Shown: one piece after another, positions 15,221 through 25,514 of the stretch
Numbering within the stretch: the stretch's first letter is position 1
Layout of the letters: each line of letters opens with the position of its first letter
Assembly (NCBI GenBank): GCA_028551475.1
Contig: CM052361.1
Location: forward strand, 26,053,491 to 26,117,490
Length of the DNA stretch: 64,000 nt
Direction of reading: 5' to 3'
From: Casuarina equisetifolia
Lineage: Eukaryota; Streptophyta; Magnoliopsida; Fagales; Casuarinaceae
Notes under the pieces: model-generated
Databases searched by the model: none
What the model was told of the DNA's origin: nothing
What the model saw: the letters and a program-made list of their open reading frames with translations, nothing else
Translations under genes and position numbers: made by a program

Positions 15221-18200
15221 ATGGCTGAGGTTGCAACCATGATTCTCTCTCCCTTTCTGGAAGCATTTTTCGGAAAACTGGCATCTGGCGAGTTCAAAGA
15301 CTTCTTTCAACGACGAAAGCTGTCCGACGAACTGGTGGAGAACTTGAAGACGGCGTTCTTGACCGTGAGCGCAGTGATCGAAGATGCAGAGGAGCTGGTA
15401 GTCACAAAGCCTGCTGTGAAGGGCTGGCTTGATGAGCTGAAAGATGCGGTCTATGATGCAGAGCACATCATGGATGAGATCGCTACCGAAGCCCTGCAAA
15501 GCAAGTTGGAAGCTGAATCTCGATCCAAAACAAGTAAGCTACTTACGCGCATCTCTGCTTTCGGTAATTCTTTTGTCGAAGAGATAGAGCCAAAAATAGA
15601 AGGGGTACTCAAAAGGGTAAACACTTTGATTGGTAGAATATCTGCTATTGGCTTAAAAGAGGGTTTGGGAGTGAGGCCATCGGACAGGATTGAAACGTCC
15701 CATGTTTATGAACCTGATGTTGTTGGTAGAAAAAATGACAAGGACGAGATGATTAAGATGCTGCTCTCAGATGATAGATGTGACAACGAGTTGGATGTCG
15801 TTGCCATTGTTGGCATGGGGGGGCTGGGGAAGACAACCCTTGCCCAGCTCGTATTCAATGATGATAGAGTTAAGAATCATTTTAACTGTCATGCATGGGT
15901 TTGTGTTTCCGACCAATTTGATCTGATGACGATAACGAAGACAATTTTGGACAAAGTTGGTTCGTCAGATTTTGATGATAAGAAGGATCTAGATAGACTT
16001 CAAAGTAAAATAAAACAAAGCTTGATGGGGAAAAAGTTTTTGTTGGTCCTAGATGATGTTTGGAATCAGAATTATGTTGATTGGGAGAAATTGAGCAAAC
16101 CTTTTAGATCAATGGAAAAAGGAAGTAGGATCATTGTGACAACACGTATTCATGATGTCGCATTAACTATGCGTGCCAAACCTATTTATCCTCTCAATAA
16201 ATTAGGAGAAGAAGATTGCTGGTCATTATTTACCAAACATGCGTTCCACAGTGATTATTGTATTGCAAATCCACACCTAAAAGAGTTAGGTAAACAGATT
16301 GTGGAGAAGTGTGATGGTCTTCCTTTGGCTATCAAAACAATTGGAGCTCTTTTAGGAAATAAATTGGATGTTGGTGAGTGGGAGAAAATATTGAAAAGTG
16401 AAATATGGGATTCACCATTGGATGAAACAAGAATTATTCCTGCTTTGAAGTTAAGTTACAAATATCTTCCGTCATATGTAAAGCGTTGTTTTGCTTATTG
16501 TTCAATATTTCCAAAAGATTATGCTTTTAAAAAAGAGAACTTGATCTTATTATGGATGGGAGAAGGTTTCTTACATGAATCTAGAGGCAAGACAATTGAA
16601 GAAGTTGGTGATGATTATTTCTCTACTTTGGTATCAAGATCATTATTCCAACAGTCAATTGATAATAAATCCTCATTCATAATGCATGATCTTGTGAATG
16701 ACTTGGCAACATTTGTGTCTGGACAATTTATAGTGAGATTGGATGATAACTATTCATATGAAAAATTAAATAATATTCGTCATTTATCATATGGCATGGA
16801 ATATTTTGAGGGTTTTAAGAAGTTTGAGTTTCTTTGTAGAGCTAAGAAGTTGTGCACTTTTCTACCATTGGATACATCAGATCTATATTGGTGTAGCTTA
16901 ACAAAAAGAATACTCCTTGAGTTATTGCCGATGCTAAAATGCTTACGTGTTCTTTCTCTATCCAAATACGAGAACATTATTGAATTACCAAATTCAATTG
17001 GAAAGCTTAAACACTTACGATATTTGGATTTGTCTTCTACTGGGTTACAAAAATTGCCTGATTCCATTTGTGAACTATATAATCTACAAGTATTGAACTT
17101 GTCTAAGTGTGAAAGTCTTGTTGTGTTACCTAGAGAGATGTGGAAACTCATTAATTTGCGACACCTTGATGTTATTGAGACAGGTATAAAAGATATGCCT
17201 ATGCAACTTGGCAAGTTGAAATGTCTTAAGACTTTGACACAATTTGTCATTGGCAAAAGCGATGGGTGTTGTATTTCGGAGTTAGGGAATCTTCCAAATC
17301 TTCAAGGATCGCTTGACATTGTGGGGCTCCAAAATGTTAAATCTCCCGCTACTGCTTTGGATGCACGCATGAGAGATAAAAAGTGTCTGAATGAGTTGAA
17401 ATTGGAATGGGAGTTTAATAGGGATATTGATAGCTTTGAAAGTCAGAGAGATAAAAAGGGCCTGGACAAGATTGATAATTCTGGTGATCAGATGGTACTC
17501 GATAATCTCCAGCCTCATACAAACTTAAGAGGATTCTGTATCTGCTCCTACCGTGGTAAACGTTTGTCAAACTGGCTAGGGAATCCTTCCTTCTCTGAAT
17601 TAGTATCTATTAAGCTTGAAAACTGTAAGGATTGTGAGAGTTTGCCACCCCTTGGACAGCTGCCTTCTCTAGAGATTCTCTCTATTATTGGTTTTGATGG
17701 AGTTGTTTCAACTGGCCGTGAGTTTTATTGCACCAATTCTTCTTCAGTCACGCCATTCAAAGCCTTGAAAAATCTAAGTCTCATGCAGATGGAGAAGTGG
17801 GAAGAATGGGTTTTGTTTGAGGCCGAGAATGGAGTTGCAGCTTTTCCTCAGCTTGAGAAGCTTTGTATTCGCAACTGTCCTAAGCTAATCGGGGGCTTGC
17901 CGGGACACCTTCCTTCCTTAGTTGAACTTGAGATTAAGGAATGCCCACAGCTGGTTGCTTCACTTCCAAGGGCTACAATTCTACAGAAATTGGTGCTATC
18001 CAAGTGCAAGGTTTTGTTGGAGGACTTGCCAGCTGGATTGAAGATACTCACAACTGACGGATTGGATGCACAGAAGCTTAGTGGTCTTCCCTTTACAATA
18101 GAAATCCTCAACATCGAAGATTGTGAGAAGTTAGAGTTCTTACCTGAGGGAATGACAAAATCCGGCAACAATCTTCAAGAGTTAAGCATTAGTCAATGTT

Positions 18201-19324
18201 CCTCATCTATATCCCTTAATAAGGACAGTCTTCCCTCTGCACTGAAAGAACTTACCATCGAAAGATGTAACAATTTAGAGTTTCTTCCAGAAGGAATGAT
18301 AAACTCCCACAACTGTTTGCAGAAGTTAACCATCCGTGATTGTTCTGAACTTAAGTTACTTCCAAAGGGTGGTTTTCCTTCTACACTTAAAACTGTTGAA
18401 ATCAATGGTTGTAGCAAGTTAAAGACCCTTCCTGAGGAAATGAAAGACAACTGTCTGCAACAGTTATTCATCTATAATTGTGCTGCACTTGAGTCCTTTC
18501 CAAACGGTAGTCTTCTCAGTACATTAAAAACCCTTAGCATTTGGTCATGTGAGAATTTGGAGCTTTCAAGAAACCTGGAATTTCCATCCCTTGAAGATTT
18601 GGATTTGAATAATTGCAATTCACTCAAGACCTTTCCATTGGACTTATTTCCAAAGCTTTATAAACTCTCCATCTGGAGTTGTAGCAAATTGGAATCGCTT
18701 GAAGTTTCAGAAAATTATGATCGTGATTTTGTCATCACATACATGGTTATCTATGATTGCCCTAATTTTGTGTCTCTGACGAAAGGAGGATTGTGGGCCC
18801 CCAGACTTGCATCACTTCAGCTCGATAAGTGTGAGAATCTGAGATCAGCACCTAACGTATTCCCTCTACTGAGTGATAGGTGCTTGACTTCGAACCTGCA
18901 ATCAATTGACCTCATGTATAGTCTTGTTGTAAGGTGGATGGAGTGGGGTTGGGGGAACTTCCCATCTCTACGTAAGATGCATATTACGGGCCACTTTGAA
19001 GATTTCAAGTCCTTTCCAAAGGTGTTGTTGCTCCCTTCCAGTCTGACCTTTCTCAGAATTGAATCCTTTCCAAATTTAAAATCTTTGGATAAGGTGGGGC
19101 TTCAACACCTCAATGCTCTTGAATTTTTATCAATTCATGACTGCCCCAGACTCAAGTACATGCCTAAACAGGGGCTGCCTGTCTTTGTTTCCCGTTTAGA
19201 AATCTGGGATTGTCCGTTGTTAGAGAAACAATGGAAAAGTAAAAAAGGAAAGGAATGGCGCAAGGTTGCTCACATCGAACATAAGTGGATTACAATTAAT
19301 TTGTTTGAAACTGAATTTGTATAA
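15221..19324 (+). CDS. NLR1: CC-NB-ARC-LRR disease resistance protein (RPP13-like 1 type)
   Basis: Single-exon frame of 1367 residues, predicted to be an intracellular immune receptor that switches between ADP- and ATP-bound states on effector perception. Order: N-terminal coiled-coil/Rx-N region (1-~150) with the EDVID-like stretch LKDAVYDAEHIMDEIA; P-loop GMGGLGKTT (198-206); kinase-2 LLVLDDVW (274-281); RNBS-B GSRIIVTTR; GLPLA (366-370); RNBS-D CFAYCSIFPKDY (423-434); MHD motif as MHDLVNDLA (488-496); then about 25-30 irregular LRRs from ~570 to ~1340. The ATG at 15221 matches the start of both paralogues (MAEVATMI / MAELATMI). The last residues (WITINLFETEFV) differ from the paralogues' short LIE-type ends. 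After the stop comes a conserved TTTTTCAG|GTACAT donor, so a 3' UTR intron is likely. All key motifs are present, and the gene looks functional. Confidence 0.95.
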   Translation: MAEVATMILSPFLEAFFGKLASGEFKDFFQRRKLSDELVENLKTAFLTVSAVIEDAEELVVTKPAVKGWLDELKDAVYDAEHIMDEIATEALQSKLEAESRSKTSKLLTRISAFGNSFVEEIEPKIEGVLKRVNTLIGRISAIGLKEGLGVRPSDRIETSHVYEPDVVGRKNDKDEMIKMLLSDDRCDNELDVVAIVGMGGLGKTTLAQLVFNDDRVKNHFNCHAWVCVSDQFDLMTITKTILDKVGSSDFDDKKDLDRLQSKIKQSLMGKKFLLVLDDVWNQNYVDWEKLSKPFRSMEKGSRIIVTTRIHDVALTMRAKPIYPLNKLGEEDCWSLFTKHAFHSDYCIANPHLKELGKQIVEKCDGLPLAIKTIGALLGNKLDVGEWEKILKSEIWDSPLDETRIIPALKLSYKYLPSYVKRCFAYCSIFPKDYAFKKENLILLWMGEGFLHESRGKTIEEVGDDYFSTLVSRSLFQQSIDNKSSFIMHDLVNDLATFVSGQFIVRLDDNYSYEKLNNIRHLSYGMEYFEGFKKFEFLCRAKKLCTFLPLDTSDLYWCSLTKRILLELLPMLKCLRVLSLSKYENIIELPNSIGKLKHLRYLDLSSTGLQKLPDSICELYNLQVLNLSKCESLVVLPREMWKLINLRHLDVIETGIKDMPMQLGKLKCLKTLTQFVIGKSDGCCISELGNLPNLQGSLDIVGLQNVKSPATALDARMRDKKCLNELKLEWEFNRDIDSFESQRDKKGLDKIDNSGDQMVLDNLQPHTNLRGFCICSYRGKRLSNWLGNPSFSELVSIKLENCKDCESLPPLGQLPSLEILSIIGFDGVVSTGREFYCTNSSSVTPFKALKNLSLMQMEKWEEWVLFEAENGVAAFPQLEKLCIRNCPKLIGGLPGHLPSLVELEIKECPQLVASLPRATILQKLVLSKCKVLLEDLPAGLKILTTDGLDAQKLSGLPFTIEILNIEDCEKLEFLPEGMTKSGNNLQELSISQCSSSISLNKDSLPSALKELTIERCNNLEFLPEGMINSHNCLQKLTIRDCSELKLLPKGGFPSTLKTVEINGCSKLKTLPEEMKDNCLQQLFIYNCAALESFPNGSLLSTLKTLSIWSCENLELSRNLEFPSLEDLDLNNCNSLKTFPLDLFPKLYKLSIWSCSKLESLEVSENYDRDFVITYMVIYDCPNFVSLTKGGLWAPRLASLQLDKCENLRSAPNVFPLLSDRCLTSNLQSIDLMYSLVVRWMEWGWGNFPSLRKMHITGHFEDFKSFPKVLLLPSSLTFLRIESFPNLKSLDKVGLQHLNALEFLSIHDCPRLKYMPKQGLPVFVSRLEIWDCPLLEKQWKSKKGKEWRKVAHIEHKWITINLFETEFV

Positions 19325-19926
19325 GCTAAAACTCCAATTTTTCAGGTACATATATCTTTCGATCTTTTAATCCTTTAGTATATTTATTTCATTGTTTTAT
19401 ACTTGCTTGATTGTTATTTTTATATTTATTAATTAGCAAGTAGGTTCAGAATCCAGAATCATACAATCTTTAATAAAAATCCAAGTTTATGAAGGTTTTT
19501 AATAAAATTTCCAAATTAATAATAACAAAGGTGATAATTATGCTCAAAAATTGAAAATGATAGTTTTATGACCAAAGAGTAGTCACAAGTCTAAACCAAA
19601 TTGGTTAGCAAAAGATAAAGTTAGCAAAATGTCTTTTTTGGCGTTGATAGAGAGAAGCTTATTTCTCACCATAAAAAAAACAATGGCAAGAGGGCAAATT
19701 GGAAGCAAATTGTTGGTGGTATCGTAGTTGCCACATTTTCAAATCAATTAACACCTGTATTGTGAGCTATCTAATTTTGGGTGGGGACAAATTAAGTGTG
19801 TTGGAACCTAAACGCATTCTCTCAGAATTGGAGTAGAGTTATTTTTATGTTTTCCACTTTGTGGTTGAATATTGTTCTGTTTTCTGTTCCCTGTTTCTTG
19901 AATCTGTTGAAATTGAATCTATCCAG
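19325..19926 (+). other. Likely 3' UTR intron and 3' flank of NLR1
   Basis: Starts with a splice donor 22 bases after the stop (TTCAG|GTACATAT, 19341-19350) and ends at an acceptor-like ATCCAG (19921-19926) that opens the next LRR cassette. The middle (~19440-19760) matches the 61.63-61.95 kb flank of NLR3 and part of the 39.42-39.72 kb flank of NLR2, including GGCAAATTGGAAGCAAATTG. No gene. Confidence 0.5.
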
Positions 19927-20330
19927 GAACCTCAGTTGATTCCTGAAGGGGGCTTGTATTCCAATTTAAAATCAGTTTACATCCCCTACAAACTAGCTAC
20001 GAGTCGGATGGGATAGGTTTTTCAAAATCTCCTGTTTCTCAGAGATGTGGGGATTGACGGCAAGTTTGATAATCTGGAGTCCTTTTCAGAGATGCAGTTT
20101 CTCCCCTGAGGCTAACCACTCTCTGTGCTACATTTGAAATCTTGGACGATAAGGGATTTCAACATCTCAGTACTCTTAAAACAAGCTCAGGTACATTCCA
20201 AAATTGGGTCTATCTACTTCCGTTTCCATTCTGGAAATCCATGGGTGACCCTATGTTTGTATCTTAACGTAAGTTCATATATTTCATACTCCTCTCGTCT
20301 TTGGAGCGACTAGGTACTATGTGATTGTCC
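19927..20330 (+). pseudogene. Degenerate NLR C-terminal LRR cassette (type A)
   Basis: Opens with GAACCTCAGTTGATTCCTGA behind an acceptor-like CCAG. Short frames encode LRR pieces such as RDVGIDGKFDNLES, broken by stops and frameshifts. Best matched by 62133-62460 downstream of NLR3. No NB-ARC is attached. It reads as the decayed 3' end of an NLR gene, or as a spare terminal exon. Confidence 0.6.
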
Positions 20331-20790
20331 AAAGCTTGAGTTGTTTCCTGAAGGAGGATTGCCTTCCAGTCTAACAGATACAACAACTATCTACAAATTT
20401 GCTGGGAGCTGAATGGGATGGGGCTTACTTGGAGCTAAATGGGATGGGGCTTGCGGAACCTCACCTCCCTTCGAGATTTGATGATTTATGGCTGCTGTGA
20501 TTTATGTAGTTGCTTCTCCGATTTTCCAAATCTAAAATCTATGGGCGAGAAAGAGCTTCAACATCTTAATGCTTGTAAACAATTAGAGATCAAGGATTGC
20601 CCCAAGCTCAATTATTTGTCAAAACAGTGGTTGCGTCCCTCTCTTTCTGTTCTTGAAATGTGTGGCTATTCCTTCTTGTTGCAACAATGTTAAACCAAAA
20701 ATAGAAAGATTGTGCAAGATTGCTTACATCCAAAGGATATGGATGGATGGATGGTGAATGGATTGAATGAGCTAAAAGTCGAGTAGAGGT
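20331..20790 (+). pseudogene. Degenerate NLR C-terminal LRR cassette (type B)
   Basis: A frame from 20439 encodes 84 residues with NLTSLRDLMIYGCCD, FPNLKSMGEKELQHLNA and CPKLNYLSKQWLRPSLS, the terminal LRR pattern of the cluster's NLRs. Compared with the 62.5-62.97 kb copy it lacks about 30 residues after GCCD and stops early at LLQQC. It ends with GAATGAGCTAAAAGT followed by a GAGGTACAC donor-like site. Not a complete gene. Confidence 0.65.
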
Positions 20791-21203
20791 ACACTCTTTT
20801 CATTCCACAAATTCTGCAACATATTTATCCCCTGTTTTAGACTTGCTTGATTGTTATCTTACATTCGTGAAGCACTAAAACAGGTTTCATCAATTGCCTT
20901 TTGGATTAGTTTGGTATATAAGACTAGTTCCTTTTGGCATACATGGTTTTAGATGCTATCTTGTATGCTTAAAGAAATTGTTTGTGCTTTGCCTTACTGT
21001 CTATGATTAGTTGTATTAGGGACTTATTTTATCGACATTGATAAGAGGTCAACAACATAAGATTCTAGGAGGTACATTACAAAATCTGATTCACTTATAC
21101 ACAAAACAAAGTTCATTTTCAATCGGGTTTTCAAAGATGTAAGAGGTATCTAGTTATTTATTTTTTATGAGACAAGCTTTCTTTTATGATGCTTCTTGCA
21201 ACA

Positions 21204-21689
21204 GGCGCAGTTCAACATATAGTTGTCAGAGAAGGAGAAAATTGATAGGGCTAAGGTTGTACTTCCTTTTGAACAGCATGATATGGAGCCAGGGATGTAT
21301 AGTTTATTTGTTCACCTAGCCACCTACAAACAGACTTGCATATATATATAATAAGCATGTTTGTGTTCTTACAAAATGAAATGTTATCTTACACTTAGAG
21401 ATCATAATTTGATATTTAAATTTACTTCTTATTCCTAGATCTTTTTCAAGATGTGGATGTTTATAAATGCTTGACTTTCGCATCCCTTAGGAAATGGTGA
21501 ACCCATCCAACCCAAGTTTATAATGGTCGGAGATCTCTTATGGATAGCAAGAATAAAGTAGCATCTGTTGCCACCGGAATCTTGCAAACCAATGAGCACT
21601 CTAGCAAGGGTGGGATAATATATTTGCATGATTCAGATGACGAGAGACCAGATTCTGATGAGGACCCATATGATGATTTGGATATATAA
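21204..21689 (+). pseudogene. Decayed 3' end of an Elongator subunit 5 (ELP5) gene
   Basis: After an acceptor-like CTTGCAACAG the plus strand reads AQFNI-stop-LSEKEKIDRAKVVLPF, then EQHDMEP. Further on come GEPIQ and, in another frame, [15 protein letters not shown]. The last frame (ATG 21540 to stop 21689) ends [19 protein letters not shown]. The order and the acidic tail match the plant ELP5 C-terminus as I know it (QFNLQLSEKER...KVVLPFEHQ...YDGRRSL...DSDDE.PDSDEDPDDDLDI). Elongator modifies wobble uridines in tRNA, with ELP4/5/6 forming its ATPase ring. An internal TAG, a frame change and the missing N-terminal three quarters make this a pseudogene. It lies alone among NLR-derived repeats. 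Confidence 0.7.
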
Positions 21690-22579
21690 TTTTGTTTGTC
21701 AAATCATGATTTCAGGGGTGTCAGTGTGCCGGATGTTGGTAGATTTACCTTGTTTCTTTTATCCTTCATAACATTCAAGCGAAGATACTAACGAAATGAT
21801 GTTTTGATGCTGAAGCTCTGATACCAATTTAATCTCTTTGCGTCCTGAATTATTGGGTAGTTTTTATGTATAAATTTGAAGCTTAGCTTTCTTATTATGT
21901 ACTAAGAAAATCATGGTATTGTGGCATTCTAAAAGCAATTAACTCTTTTTTTTCCAGCTGTCAAAATTTAGGTGAAAAGGAGAGGGGATACGTGTTGGAA
22001 CCTACCTCCATTCTCTCAACAGTCGTTGAAGAAATAGGTATGGGAAGCACAGGGTCCAATACGTGGTTTTCATTTGCAAAAACCATTTTTTTTCTTTAAT
22101 TTGTAATCAATATTCATTAGATTTTCACCTAAAAAATTAATCTTCTTCAGGCTAAGTTGCAGATAACAATTCTTTATAGTTCTAAAATTGGCCCTTTTTG
22201 TGAAGAGAAACAGTTACTAACGTAAGATTGCTTCTGTCAAACAGATTTCGATTAAAGATGAGTTGATTGAAGAAGGTGAACATCTATAGTGAGCAAGTTC
22301 ATATACTTTTCTACCCACTAATTTTTTATTATATTTATTCCTTTTATTTTAGGCTTGCTTGATTGTTATTTTTATATTAAAAAATTACCAAGTTGGTTTA
22401 GTCAACTGCCGCTTGGAATAATTTAGTATACAGTACTAATGTTTTGGACGTACATGCTTAAGGAGCTATTGCCTTTGCCCATAGAAAATTGCTGTATGTC
22501 TATTATTGATTGTAATTGATTATATAATTAGCTATGTATGATGGTATTTGGTTATCAATGAAATTTATTTTATTATTGG
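21690..22579. other. Intergenic after the ELP5 fragment
   Basis: No coding region seen. It may include the old ELP5 3' flank (to ~21900) and then NLR-type 3' flank, judged from the recurring TTTAGGCTTGCTTGATTGTTATTTTTATAT phrase at ~22350, which also follows NLR1 and NLR3. Confidence 0.4.
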
Positions 22580-24060
22580 CAACACACATAAGAATGTAGG
22601 ATATTTGGCTTGGTTATACTACAAAATATGATTCATTTGATGAATAGAATAATTCGTTTTAAATCTCATTTTTAAGATGGAAGACTTCTTCTAGTAATTT
22701 TAATGACCTTTGGACTATCAATAACAATTTTTTTTCAATGCTTTAAGGTATTCTTCATGTGTATTTGTTGGAATTATGTTTACAATTGAGGAAACAACAC
22801 CATGGCAGAGTGGTCCATGGGGAAATTTTCGGCATGTTGCCTTGTACCAGTGGCTGAATAATTGCTTTTATTGCGAAGAAAATCCTAGGTACTTTGTCTT
22901 ATGGGATTATCTAGTTGTTCTAATTTTCGTCTAGCATGTTTTATTTAATGCTTATATGTAATAAAATATGTTCATTTTGTATTGTACTTGTGGTGCTGAC
23001 CAAAATTCATAGGTGTTATTTATATCCACACCCTTGGAGAAAGGGGTAGCTTTTGTTGTTTGTCATTTGAAAAAGTTCTGACAATTGAGATTTTCATGTT
23101 ATTTGGTCAATTAACATACCAATTGTAATTTTGCATGAATTTTGTTGAAGACCGATGATTGGCTATGAATAATATTATTAAAGAGTTTTTAAGATATCCT
23201 TGTATTGCCTTTTATCAGTTAATGCTTTGTGAGATCCTATTGTCAAATTTCTTCTTCCATGAGGAAATACTAAGCTAGTATAAATTAACAAACTTACATT
23301 TTCTTTATTAGGCTATCACCTTATGTTTGAAGAATAGTATGACAAAAGTTTTATATTGCTTATAATCTTGCATGAAATGTATATTTTTAAATTTTAGGTG
23401 TGAATTATCTTTTAGACAATTTTTATTGTTGTTCAATTTGCAATTGCACAACAATGCTTAATCTTCTTTAAGCTTAATTTCCATCTATAGCAGAAACCCT
23501 CACCATGATATCAATAAGATTGTTCAATGTTCATTTTTGCTTGGAATAGTAATGTTCGCTCTTTATTTGTGCTCTTTAGTCTAGGTAAAATTGCTTTATA
23601 ATTCATGAAGTTTATTTAAGTTGCCAAGCTCAAGATGATAAAGTAATAGTATTTTGTTTTTTCAGGCTTTAGGTGCTTATCTCAATGAAAGATGGGATGG
23701 ATGTTACTCTTGGCAAATGATCAAGACTATGTAGAATATAAGATTGAATTAAAGAAGGTGCCAGTCATCTGCCTGGACCTGGACCAATGAGCCATTCTGG
23801 TTTGCTGCTTGTGCTGTGAAGGAGAGAAGTTGATTTCTCACCATAAGAAACAAAGGCAAAAGTGCAAGATTGGAGAATCATCGCAGTTGAAAGCCGGAAG
23901 TGACATCGTTGCTGCGGCCTTAAGTTAAATAACACCAGCAATCTCCAAAATTCAGAAGAAATGGACAGACGAAACATGCTGGAATCTACACCAAAGCGTC
24001 TTGATTGCATTCTCCCGTAGCTGGAGTAGAGCTGCTTTTTTGCATTCCACTTGGTTGCTG
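22580..24060 (+). repeat. NLR downstream block, copy D1
   Basis: Ordered phrases shared with 41320-42380 and 25070-25460: a ..ACATTACAAAATATGATTCA-type opening, GAAACAACACCATGGCAGAGTGGTCCATGG, GCTTTAGGTGCTTATCTC, GATTGAATTAAAGAAGGTGCCA, TGGACCTGGACCA and a final GGAGTAGAGCTGCTTTTTTGC. The short frames inside are not conserved between copies, so this is treated as non-coding flank of lost or neighbouring NLR genes. Confidence 0.55.
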
Positions 24061-24554
24061 AATTATGTTACGTGCGCAGGGAAGAGTGATGGACTAGTTG
24101 TAGTTAGGCACAGGAAAATTGAAAGGGTGCTTGCGGTTAGACATGGAGGAGTGGAAAAGGTTGAAGGAGCCGAAATGATGTATTCATGTATTAATGAGGC
24201 TTGGAATTTGGTTGTTTTTCATTATCCAATGTCATTTTTCATTATCCAAGGGATGTCATTTTTCAAACTGAAACTTTTACTCATTCGAGCTCTAACGTAG
24301 TCTAATTTACATTTTTGCATTAAAAATCTCTTATTGCTAAATCCTCTACTTTTGTTGTAATAAAAAAAATGTAAGTGAAAATCGAATTCGGTTGATTTAT
24401 TTATATGCCCAGACCCGGTTTCTTTTGTTATTTTTCGTTATTAATATTACTTGTTAGGAATATAGCCTATAATATTAAAATCTTTTGAAAAAAATCCAAT
24501 ACAAGTGACATTTATATTTTTTTTTTATGTATTATAATCTTAATTTCTCATTTA

Positions 24555-24830
24555 CTTGTATATGTAAAGAGAAAAATAATTTAGAAAACAAAAACCCGTA
24601 ATCTTTAAGAGTATTATGTAATTAATAACAAGTACTGTAAAGTTCCATTTTTTCTAATTGGTCTCTATTATTCAGCATGAAATTGTTCCTTGAATGTGTA
24701 TGTATGTGCAAAATGATCTTTCACATTTTGTTTATTAGATTTTTTTTCCATGCAGGTATCAAGAAAAATAAAATTGGCTAAAACTTAGGATAATAAATTT
24801 ACAAATTTTCTTGTAGTGATTGGAAGAGAT
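24555..24830 (+). repeat. Duplicated flank segments (partners at 33.05 and 50.36 kb)
   Basis: 24555-24680 matches 33045-33165 (AACCCGTAATCTTTAAGA, AATAACAAGTACT, AAGTTCCATTTTTTCTAATT). 24690-24830 matches 50355-50480 (GGTATCAAGAAAAATAAAAT, TGGCTAAAACTTAGG). The two neighbours here have partners 17 kb apart, showing rearrangement after duplication. Confidence 0.6.
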
Positions 24831-25069
24831 CATTAAAACTCAACTAGAAAACAAGTGTTTAAATCTACCAAATTACAGGTTCAACTCAAAAAGAAGTTTA
24901 AAAGGGTTTTTGATAGGAATAATAATAATGATGATAACCAAATCCAAGAAGTCACATCGTAAGGGTCTTTTGATGATTTTATTTTGCTTTATTATTTATC
25001 ATTAATCATGTATGTTGCCTTATATAATCTTACTGTATTGATCTTGTGAAGAGGTGAATAAACAAAAAA

Positions 25070-25460
25070 TTTAGAATATCTTATTTAGTTACATTACAAA
25101 TACAATTCACTTGATTAATAAAGTAATTACTTTCAATAATATTTTTAAAGATGAATGGCTTCTCTAATTGTTTAAATAACCTTTTGACCACAATACCAAC
25201 TTTATTTTGATGCCCAAAGATATTCCTCATATGTGTGTTTATCGAAATAGGAAATAGCACCACAAAGTAATATGTGTGAAGGAAATTATTAACATTCTTC
25301 CCACTAAGGAGCAAAGTTTGACATTATTGCCCTAGTCTAGATAAAGTTCTTTATAATTTGTAAAGTTCATTTAAATTGCAAAACTCAAGATGCTTAAGTA
25401 AGTCTTTGTTTTTTTTTTTTTTTGCATGCTTTAGGTATTACTTCTAAAAAGCAAATGTTC
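25070..25460 (+). repeat. NLR downstream block, short copy (D5)
   Basis: Matches the first half of 41320-41790: TTACATTACAAATACAATTCA, CCACTAAGGAGCAAAGTTTGACA, GCAAAACTCAAGATG and GCATGCTTTAGGTATTACTTC. More worn than the 41-kb copy. No coding potential. Confidence 0.5.
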
Positions 25461-25514
25461 CCTTAATTTTGACTTGGAAGTCCATCCTTTTTGCTTCACA
25501 AAATCCAGTATTTT

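Noticed and set aside
16780-17256. Long antisense frame of 158 codons inside NLR1, with similar ones inside NLR2 and NLR3
   Set aside because: Mirrors codon bias of the sense LRR genes. No domain, and it recurs wherever the LRR code does.
24001-24300. 99-codon plus-strand frame
   Set aside because: Lies in the downstream repeat block. The frame is not kept in the copy near 42.3 kb.
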